DNA of 64,000 nt, from positions 8,160 through 72,159 of the forward strand of contig CAZVBN010000002.1 in the NCBI GenBank assembly GCA_964625845.1. Direction: 5' to 3'. The position numbers and the translations under genes were made by a program. The notes under the pieces are model-generated. The model had not been told where the DNA came from. It saw nothing but the letters and a program-made list of their open reading frames with translations, and ran no database searches. The DNA is from Nanogingivalis sp964625845 (GTDB taxonomy: Bacteria; Patescibacteriota; Saccharimonadia; Saccharimonadales; Saccharimonadaceae). Below are positions 58,457 through 64,000 of the stretch, piece after piece (positions within the stretch are counted from its first letter, which is position 1; each line of letters opens with the position of its first letter).

Positions 58457-58554
58457 ATCGCTTATGATTATAACAAAAAATTCACTTTTTAGCAAATTTT
58501 CCGCAAAATTTCACCAACAAAAAACCGCCCAACATTGAGCGATTTTTCGAAAAA

Positions 58555-58866
58555 TTACATTTTGATTTCAGCGTCAACGCCAGCTGGCAAGCTCAAATTT
58601 TGAAGTGAATCAATTGTTTTTGGAGTTGCGTTGCTGATGTCAATCAATCGTTTGTGAACGCGCATTTCGAACGCTTCACCGCCTGGTTTGTAAACGTGTG
58701 GCGATTTCACAACTGTGAAAGTGCTTTTTCGTGTTGGAAGTGGCACCGGGCCGGCAACTGTTGCGCCAGTTCGAATCGCAGTATCTACGATTTGTTTTGC
58801 GCTTTGGTCGATAACTTTGTGGTCATACGCTTTTAGTCGAATGCGAATTGTCAATCCTTCTGACAT
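58555..58866 (-). CDS. rpsJ: Ribosomal protein uS10
   Basis: A 103-residue protein: RIRLKAYDHKVIDQSAKQIVDTA, GPVPLPTRKSTFTVVKSPHVYK, FEMRVHKRLIDI. Start: ATG at 58866 with AAGGAG 5 nt upstream. Usually heads the S10 operon; here it is separated from rplC by about 9 kb holding nrdD and the restriction-modification genes. Confidence 0.96.
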   Translation of the reverse strand: MSEGLTIRIRLKAYDHKVIDQSAKQIVDTAIRTGATVAGPVPLPTRKSTFTVVKSPHVYKPGGEAFEMRVHKRLIDISNATPKTIDSLQNLSLPAGVDAEIKM

Positions 58867-59012
58867 ATTTCTCCTTATTTTGCGTTCGTAACCTCTTTCG
58901 AAATCCTTAGACAACTTCGAACGAGTTCTCGAACAATTTTATATTACTTGAATATTTTAGCATAAAACCTTTGAAAAAGCAAGAAAAAAGAGCGGAAATT
59001 CCGCCCTGAGAA

Positions 59013-59333
59013 TTAAATTTCGATTTCTTCATATACGATTTCGTATTTAGATTTCAATCTCCAATCTATCTCACTTTGAAGCCTTCGTCGAGCATCAGCC
59101 CTCTTATAGTCGAGACTGTGATGATAATCATCCACAAATATTTCATCCTTAGAACAAGGATGCCTGCGAATCTCTACATCAAACACATTGTCGTCATATT
59201 TAACTTTTGCTTTTTTAGCACCATCCTTAAAATTAAAATATACTTCCCCATCGCTCGCAACTGCTTCTAAAATCTCTTTAAAAGTCGCTTCACTGATCCT
59301 TATAAGGTTTCTTTTAACGATAATTTTCTCCAT
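59013..59333 (-). CDS. Unknown 106-residue protein
   Basis: Opens MEKIIVKRNLIRISEATFKE and contains VFDVEIRRHPCSKDEIFVDDYHH; charged and soluble. Arginine codons are mostly AGA/AGG, unlike core genes. Several short inverted repeats lie in the frame (CATCCTT/AAGGATG, ATACGA-tt-TCGTAT, CCTTATAAGG), fewer and shorter than in the hairpin-rich genes. Family unknown. Confidence 0.6.
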   Translation of the reverse strand: MEKIIVKRNLIRISEATFKEILEAVASDGEVYFNFKDGAKKAKVKYDDNVFDVEIRRHPCSKDEIFVDDYHHSLDYKRADARRRLQSEIDWRLKSKYEIVYEEIEI

Positions 59334-59459
59334 AGATGTACTACCCCATTTCTATTTTAATACTCAAATTACACAACATTTTTCGAAACATTTCAAGTTT
59401 ATTTTTCTGCCAAAAAATGTTAAAATGGTAATGAATTAACTTAATTTTAAGGAGAAAAA

Positions 59460-60152
59460 ATGGCAAAATTAGTTTTCGCGCGACACGGCGAAAGTGAATG
59501 GAACAAAGCCAACCTTTTCACGGGCTGGGCTGATGTAGATTTGAGCGAAAAAGGTGTTCAGCAAGCAATCGACGCCGGCAAACTCATCAAAGAGGCTGGA
59601 ATTGAATTCGACGTCGCTTTCACATCTGTTTTGAAACGCGCAATCAAAACCACCAATTTAGCGCTCGAAAATTGCGATCAATTGTGGGTTCCCGTCGAAA
59701 AATCTTGGCGCTTGAATGAACGACATTATGGCGGATTAACTGGCAAGAACAAAGCCGAAGCCGCTGCTGAATTTGGCGACGAGCAAGTTCATATCTGGCG
59801 CCGAAGCTACGACACACTTCCGCCAAAAATGGCTCGCGACGACGAACATTCAGCGCACACCGACCGCCGTTATTCACATCTTGACGACAGCGTGATCCCA
59901 GATTGCGAAAATCTCAAAGTCACTTTGGAACGTGCTCTTCCTTTCTGGGAAGACAAAATCGCCCCAGCATTGAAAGACGGCAAAAATGTGTTCGTTGGTG
60001 CTCACGGAAACTCGATCCGCGCACTCGTCAAGCATATCAAAGACTTATCAGACGACGAAATTATGGATGTCGAAATTCCAAACTTCCCACCACTCGTGTT
60101 CGAATTTGACGAAAATCTAAATGTCGTAAAAGAATATTATTTAGGCGAATAA
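59460..60152 (+). CDS. gpmA: 2,3-bisphosphoglycerate-dependent phosphoglycerate mutase
   Basis: A 230-residue glycolytic enzyme interconverting 3- and 2-phosphoglycerate. Catalytic His in VFARHGESEWNKANLFTGW; NERHYGGLTGKNKAE; second His in VFVGAHGNSIRALVKHI. Shine-Dalgarno AAGGAG. A plus-strand single gene among minus-strand genes, with own terminator. Supports a fermentative, glycolytic metabolism. Confidence 0.95.
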   Translation: MAKLVFARHGESEWNKANLFTGWADVDLSEKGVQQAIDAGKLIKEAGIEFDVAFTSVLKRAIKTTNLALENCDQLWVPVEKSWRLNERHYGGLTGKNKAEAAAEFGDEQVHIWRRSYDTLPPKMARDDEHSAHTDRRYSHLDDSVIPDCENLKVTLERALPFWEDKIAPALKDGKNVFVGAHGNSIRALVKHIKDLSDDEIMDVEIPNFPPLVFEFDENLNVVKEYYLGE

Positions 60153-60166
60153 TTTTCAACAAAAAC

Positions 60167-60203
60167 AATAAAATCCCGTTTCGAAAGCGGGATTTTATTT
60201 TTC
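60167..60203 (+). terminator. Terminator of gpmA
   Basis: 12-bp stem AATAAAATCCCG (60167-60178)/CGGGATTTTATT (60188-60199), followed by TTTCC. Confidence 0.75.
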
Positions 60204-60228
60204 CAAAATTTCGTAGATTTTAAAACAA

Positions 60229-60257
60229 GAGAAAAACACCCCTCGCGGAGTGCTTTT
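60229..60257 (-). terminator. Terminator of tuf
   Basis: AAAGCACTCC-gcgag-GGGGTGTTT on the minus strand, followed by a T-rich run. Confidence 0.6.
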
Positions 60258-60274
60258 CAGAAATAGTAGAACTA

Positions 60275-61459
60275 TTATTTGATGATTGATGTAACAACAC
60301 CAGCACCAACAGTTCGGCCACCTTCACGGATAGCAAAGTTCAAACCTTGTTCCATGGCGATAGGCGCTTGAAGTTTAACTTTGAAAGTTACGTTGTCGCC
60401 AGGCATAACCATTTCTTTGTCAGCTGGAAGTTCAACTTCACCAGTAACGTCAGTTGTTCGGAAGTAGAATTGTGGTTTGTAACCCTTTGAGAATGGAGTG
60501 TGTCGTCCACCTTCTTCTTTTTTCAAGATGTAAACTTCTGCTTCGAATTCTGTGTGTGGAGTAATTGTGCCAGGAGCGGCGATAACTTGTCCACGTTCGA
60601 TTTGATCTCGTTCAATACCTCGAAGAAGAAGACCAGCGTTGTCACCTGCTTGACCTTGGTCAAGAGATTTTTTGAAGGCTTCGATACCAGTAACAACGGT
60701 TTTTTGTGATGGGCGAAGACCAACGATTTCAACTTCGTCGTTAAGTTTAACAACACCTTGTTCGATTCGTCCAGTAGCAACTGTACCACGACCTTTGATC
60801 GAGAACACATCTTCGATAGGCATCAAGAATGGTTTGTCCATATCGCGAACTGGTTCTTCGATGTAGTTATCCATCGCTTCAACCAATTCCATAATAGCGT
60901 CTTCGTATTTTTCTTCACCTTCAAGAGCTTTCAAAGCTGAACCCTTGATGATTGGAGCGTTGTCGCCATCGAAACCGTTATTTGAAAGAAGTTCACGAAC
61001 GTCCATTTCAATCAATTCAACAAGTTCTTCATCAGCCATGTCCATTTTGTTCAAGAACACAACGATCTTAGGCACACCAACTTGTTTTGCCAAAAGCACG
61101 TGTTCACGAGTTTGTGGCATTGGGCCGTCAGTAGCTGCGATAACAAGAACCGCACCGTCAACCTGAGCAGCACCTGTAATCATGTTTTTAACGTAGTCAG
61201 CGTGTCCAGGCATGTCAACGTGAGCGTAGTGTCGGTTAGCTGATTCGTATTCTTGGTGAGAAGAAGCGATGGTGATACCACGAGCTTTTTCTTCTGGTGC
61301 GTTGTCGATTTGGTCGTACGCAACTGGTTTGTTAACTTCTGATGGAAGTCGTTTTGCAAGAACTGCTGTAATAGCCGCAGTAAGAGTTGTTTTACCGTGG
61401 TCAACGTGTCCCATTGTACCAACGTTTACGTGTGGCTTTGAGCGGTCAAATTCTGCCAT
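60275..61459 (-). CDS. tuf: Elongation factor Tu
   Basis: A 394-residue GTPase bringing aminoacyl-tRNA to the ribosome. P-loop GHVDHGKT, switch ARGITI, DMPGHADY, NKMD, and C-terminal GRTVGAGVVTSI. Full length. The gene precedes rpsJ on the same strand, an echo of the usual fusA-tuf-rpsJ order, with three other genes in between. Confidence 0.98.
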   Translation of the reverse strand: MAEFDRSKPHVNVGTMGHVDHGKTTLTAAITAVLAKRLPSEVNKPVAYDQIDNAPEEKARGITIASSHQEYESANRHYAHVDMPGHADYVKNMITGAAQVDGAVLVIAATDGPMPQTREHVLLAKQVGVPKIVVFLNKMDMADEELVELIEMDVRELLSNNGFDGDNAPIIKGSALKALEGEEKYEDAIMELVEAMDNYIEEPVRDMDKPFLMPIEDVFSIKGRGTVATGRIEQGVVKLNDEVEIVGLRPSQKTVVTGIEAFKKSLDQGQAGDNAGLLLRGIERDQIERGQVIAAPGTITPHTEFEAEVYILKKEEGGRHTPFSKGYKPQFYFRTTDVTGEVELPADKEMVMPGDNVTFKVKLQAPIAMEQGLNFAIREGGRTVGAGVVTSIIK

Positions 61460-61592
61460 TTAGAATTTCTCCTTTAAATTATTTATTATTATTCCGCATC
61501 GCGCGATCGGCTTTTTCAAGCAAAACACACGACGCGACGCTACTTATAATTATAATCGATTTTGAACGATTTGTAAAGAGGCGATTTTGAAA

Positions 61593-62684
61593 TTATTTTT
61601 CGGCCTTAAATTGCCCCTCGTGGCGCTTGCCGTCATAAATCATTGTCGGGATTTTTTTGGTTTTGATCTGATCTTCGACGAGCTTTTTGTTGGCTTCGAG
61701 CTTTTTCGAAACTTCTTCGCTCCGAGATTTTTCTGCGATCTCCTTGATTTGCGCTTCAGAATATCCAGCTTCTTTTAGCCACTCCGCGATTTTTTTCTCG
61801 ACTTTTTCGGCGCTAAATGCTTTGAGCGAAACGCCGTTGAAATTTTCCTGCCAAACTACACCAGAAGCATCTTTTCCGGTAAAAACCTTCTCTGCGAGAT
61901 ACCATTCAGGTGAAATTTTATTGCCGTTTTCTGGCTGAATTCCACGAATCGCCTCGAAATACTGTGCCAAAAGTTTCGAATTTTCGAATTTATCGCCTTC
62001 TTCACTAGTGATAACATACGGAATTAAATGCGTTCGATATTTTTCAAAAAATCCACTTTCTTTTTGAACGGTAAATGAGCGACGACAAACTATACAACCA
62101 GGATCAAAAATATCAACCGCTACAGCGTTCGAATTTTCAGATTTTCCACTAAATTCACCGTAGTAGCTCGAATTTTCGACTACCAATTCTTCGGCATTCC
62201 AAGTTGTCCAACGTGAAGGCATCGCCGAGAAAATTTCTCCCCAATCTGTAAACCAGCTGACGATCGGACCATTTCCATTCGAGCCATCAATAGTACAAGC
62301 CTCCGAGCCAGAAAGCGCACAAGCGTCAGGCTGCTGAACATCGCAAGTTCCAAAAGTGTAAAGCGCCAACCCTGATTTCACAACAGTCAAAAGCGACCAG
62401 ATCGAAACCACAATAATCAAAAACGAAACTGCTTCGATCGCCCACGAAACAGGCTTGACCCATTTTTTATGTTTGACAATTAGTTTTCGCAAAATTGAAT
62501 GTTTGATTTCGTCGGCAAAATTCGAATCACACGCTCGAAAAGTCGCCCGTCGCGAAAAACAATGAAGTGATTTTTTGAACATTTTATTGATATTTTCGGC
62601 CTGTTTTTTGAAGCCGAAAAGCTTCATTGCTGGCGTAAAAAGCCAGATCAAAAGCAAAATTATAAATGCTGCAATACAAATCAT
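61593..62684 (-). CDS. Membrane-anchored DsbA/thioredoxin-like protein
   Basis: A 363-residue protein. N-terminal helix (ICIAAFIILLLIWLFTPAM), a second helix (FLIIVVSIWSLLTVVKSGLAL) at about residue 90, then an outside domain with the redox pair in FDPGCIVCRRSF and a cis-proline loop KKIPTMIYDGKRH at the end. A cysteine pair (TCDVQQPDAC) lies just after the second helix. It probably forms or isomerises disulfides in exported proteins. It overlaps nothing but directly follows the cysteine desulfurase gene. Confidence 0.72.
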   Translation of the reverse strand: MICIAAFIILLLIWLFTPAMKLFGFKKQAENINKMFKKSLHCFSRRATFRACDSNFADEIKHSILRKLIVKHKKWVKPVSWAIEAVSFLIIVVSIWSLLTVVKSGLALYTFGTCDVQQPDACALSGSEACTIDGSNGNGPIVSWFTDWGEIFSAMPSRWTTWNAEELVVENSSYYGEFSGKSENSNAVAVDIFDPGCIVCRRSFTVQKESGFFEKYRTHLIPYVITSEEGDKFENSKLLAQYFEAIRGIQPENGNKISPEWYLAEKVFTGKDASGVVWQENFNGVSLKAFSAEKVEKKIAEWLKEAGYSEAQIKEIAEKSRSEEVSKKLEANKKLVEDQIKTKKIPTMIYDGKRHEGQFKAEK

Positions 62685-63845
62685 TTAGTTAAAAATCCTT
62701 TCTAAAATTTCTTTTAATTTCAAAACATCTCGCTCGCTGTTGTGAAGCCCGATCGAAATTCGCACGAGTGGCGGATATTTTTTTACTTCGCCAAGGTAAT
62801 AATGACAGCAAAAATGTCCGCTTCGAATCATAATTCCTTCATCCGAAAGTGCCTGCGCAATCAGATGTGCGTCCAGATTTTCGTGATAAAAACTAATTAC
62901 TGGCGAAGCTTTTTGGTTGATAACTTGAACCCCAGGCTGAGCTTTCAAAAATTCAAAAATCTCACTCGAAAATTCTGCCACGCGCGAAGTTTTCTTCTGT
63001 TTTTTCAGCCAATCGATCGCAGTTTTCAGCGCGATAATTTCGCCCCAAGCTTGAAGCCCAGGTTCGAAAAGCGTGTAGATATGGCTATCGTCGAGCAACT
63101 CGTAATTGTCGCGAGAAACACTTTCGACCATTCCGCCACCGACAAAATTCGTTTTGATGAATTTCGCAAAATCTTTTCGCACAACCATAATTCCAAGGCT
63201 CGCTGAATACATTTTGTGCGCGCTCGAAACAAACGCATCGGCAGGAACTTTTTGAAGAAGCTCATAGCTCGAACCAAGCGCTTGAGCCGCGTCGATAATC
63301 ACAAATCCGCCTTGCTTTTTGATTTTTTTCACCAACGCCGAAATATTTTCGAGCCGGCGACCGTCGATGTTCGAGCTGGCGTTCACGACAACTAAACTTT
63401 TCGAAAAATCATTTTCGAGCGAAATCGATCCGTCACTTTCACGAGGCAAAACCACGCGTTCGATCTGATGTTTTTTGGCAAATTCGATCGTCGAAAGAAA
63501 CACCGAATTGTGCTCAATCTCGCTAGTGATGACTTTTTCGACAGGTAGTTCAAGCTGTGAAAGCAGCAAATTCAAGCCGTAAGTTGTGTTGAGAGTAAAA
63601 CTCACAAAGTAGTCGCGCTTTTTCAGCTTCAATAAATCCAAAACCGCGTCGCGACTTTCGGCGACTTTTTCGTCAACTTTTTTGCCCCAAGCGTATTTTA
63701 CGCGCTCACCACAAGAGTTAAAATTCAAATAATAATCATTCAAAGCGTCGATCACGGGTTGTGGGCGGAGCGACTGACACGCCGAATCAAAATAGTGCGA
63801 ATTTTCGCCAAGATATTCAAAATCTCCCAAAATTTCCTCCTTCAT
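62685..63845 (-). CDS. Cysteine desulfurase-like aminotransferase (class V, SufS/CsdA type)
   Basis: A 386-residue PLP enzyme. PLP lysine in DAFVSSAHKMYSASLGIMVV; cofactor contacts FVIIDAAQALGSS; near the C-terminus GIMIRSGHFCCHYYLGE holds the active-site cysteine region. It would supply sulfur for Fe-S clusters or tRNA thiolation, though some relatives have other substrates. Start: ATG at 63845 lies 8 nt from a TATAAT box (63858-63853), so the mRNA is leaderless; upstream codons are not used. Confidence 0.85.
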   Translation of the reverse strand: MKEEILGDFEYLGENSHYFDSACQSLRPQPVIDALNDYYLNFNSCGERVKYAWGKKVDEKVAESRDAVLDLLKLKKRDYFVSFTLNTTYGLNLLLSQLELPVEKVITSEIEHNSVFLSTIEFAKKHQIERVVLPRESDGSISLENDFSKSLVVVNASSNIDGRRLENISALVKKIKKQGGFVIIDAAQALGSSYELLQKVPADAFVSSAHKMYSASLGIMVVRKDFAKFIKTNFVGGGMVESVSRDNYELLDDSHIYTLFEPGLQAWGEIIALKTAIDWLKKQKKTSRVAEFSSEIFEFLKAQPGVQVINQKASPVISFYHENLDAHLIAQALSDEGIMIRSGHFCCHYYLGEVKKYPPLVRISIGLHNSERDVLKLKEILERIFN

Positions 63846-63875
63846 TCTTTCTATTATATCACAAAAAACATAGGC

Positions 63876-63905
63876 GTAAAGAAAACCGCCCAGTTGGACG
63901 GTTTC
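63876..63905 (-). terminator. Terminator of the gene at the right edge
   Basis: AAACCG (63883-63888)/CGGTTT (63899-63904), followed on the minus strand by TCTTTACG. Confidence 0.5.
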
Positions 63906-63907
63906 AA

Positions 63908-64000
63908 TTATATCCAAAGTTCTGCGTAGTCGATGTTACCATCGATGCGCGACCATAGTTTTCTCTTACATTCGCTTTCGCGAGCGTTAAGTTCTTGTAG
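63908..64000 (-). CDS. 3' end of a gene entering from the right edge (partial)
   Basis: The minus-strand frame reads LQELNARESECKRKLWSRID and ends YAELWI-stop at 63908, followed at once by a terminator. Thirty codons are visible and do not identify a product. Confidence 0.4.
   Translation of the reverse strand, partial: LQELNARESECKRKLWSRIDGNIDYAELWI

Overview
The window looks like core chromosome of a small-genome bacterium of the Candidate Phyla Radiation, most likely Saccharibacteria (TM7). The reasons are: S10/spc/alpha ribosomal gene order with no L30 gene between rpsE and rplO and no L29 gene between rplP and rpsQ; zinc-free (cysteine-free) S14, L33 and L36; many promoters of the form TTGNNN-17-TANAAT placed so that the transcript starts at or a few bases before the ATG; and fermentative, surface-associated gene content. 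Translation uses the ordinary code: I see no in-frame TGA in core genes. The assignment is an inference; no rRNA gene is present.

Layout. 1-9.8 kb: topA, a GT4 glycosyltransferase, a TraX-like membrane protein, an ABC-F ATPase, a decayed GT2/GtrA gene, glutaredoxin, dus and a DEAD-box helicase. 9.8-15.5 kb: tRNA-Glu, a 38-residue zinc-finger gene in a structured transcript, a heterodimeric ABC exporter, two convergent unknown genes packed with inverted repeats, and tRNA-Trp. 15.6-21.4 kb: a YgjP-type metallopeptidase and an alpha-glucan operon (GT, GH57, GH15). 21.4-24.9 kb: tRNA-Thr, a 377-codon unknown gene tiled by hairpins, rpmG, a membrane protein and a TPR protein. 25-28.8 kb: holB-like, rluD-like, trpS and an alpha/beta hydrolase. 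28.9-49.6 kb (minus strand): rpsI-rplM-rplQ-rpoA-rpsD-rpsK-rpsM-rpmJ-infA, then HAD hydrolase, sortase, secY and uppP, then rplO-rpsE-rplR-rplF, then a 4.2 kb insertion (two unknown HNH-like genes flanking a frameshifted GDPD), then rpsH to rplC. 50-57.4 kb: a restriction-modification pair with a tetranucleotide repeat able to switch reading frame, and anaerobic ribonucleotide reductase with NrdR-like sites. 57.5-64 kb: small membrane proteins, rpsJ, phosphoglycerate mutase, tuf, a DsbA-like protein and a cysteine desulfurase.

The most unusual signal is a set of genes (9.9-10.4, 14.05-14.75, 14.84-15.28 and 21.6-22.75 kb) whose coding sequence is a chain of long, often perfect, local inverted repeats. 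Each has its own near-consensus promoter with an exact 17-bp spacer. Three of the four start sites lie in or at the edge of a stem-loop that holds the Shine-Dalgarno sequence. Neighbouring genes do not look like this. The products are unknown apart from the small zinc-finger protein. A second notable signal is the (GCAA)n tract that puts an upstream ATG out of frame with a DNA methyltransferase-like gene; losing one unit, or gaining two, would join them.
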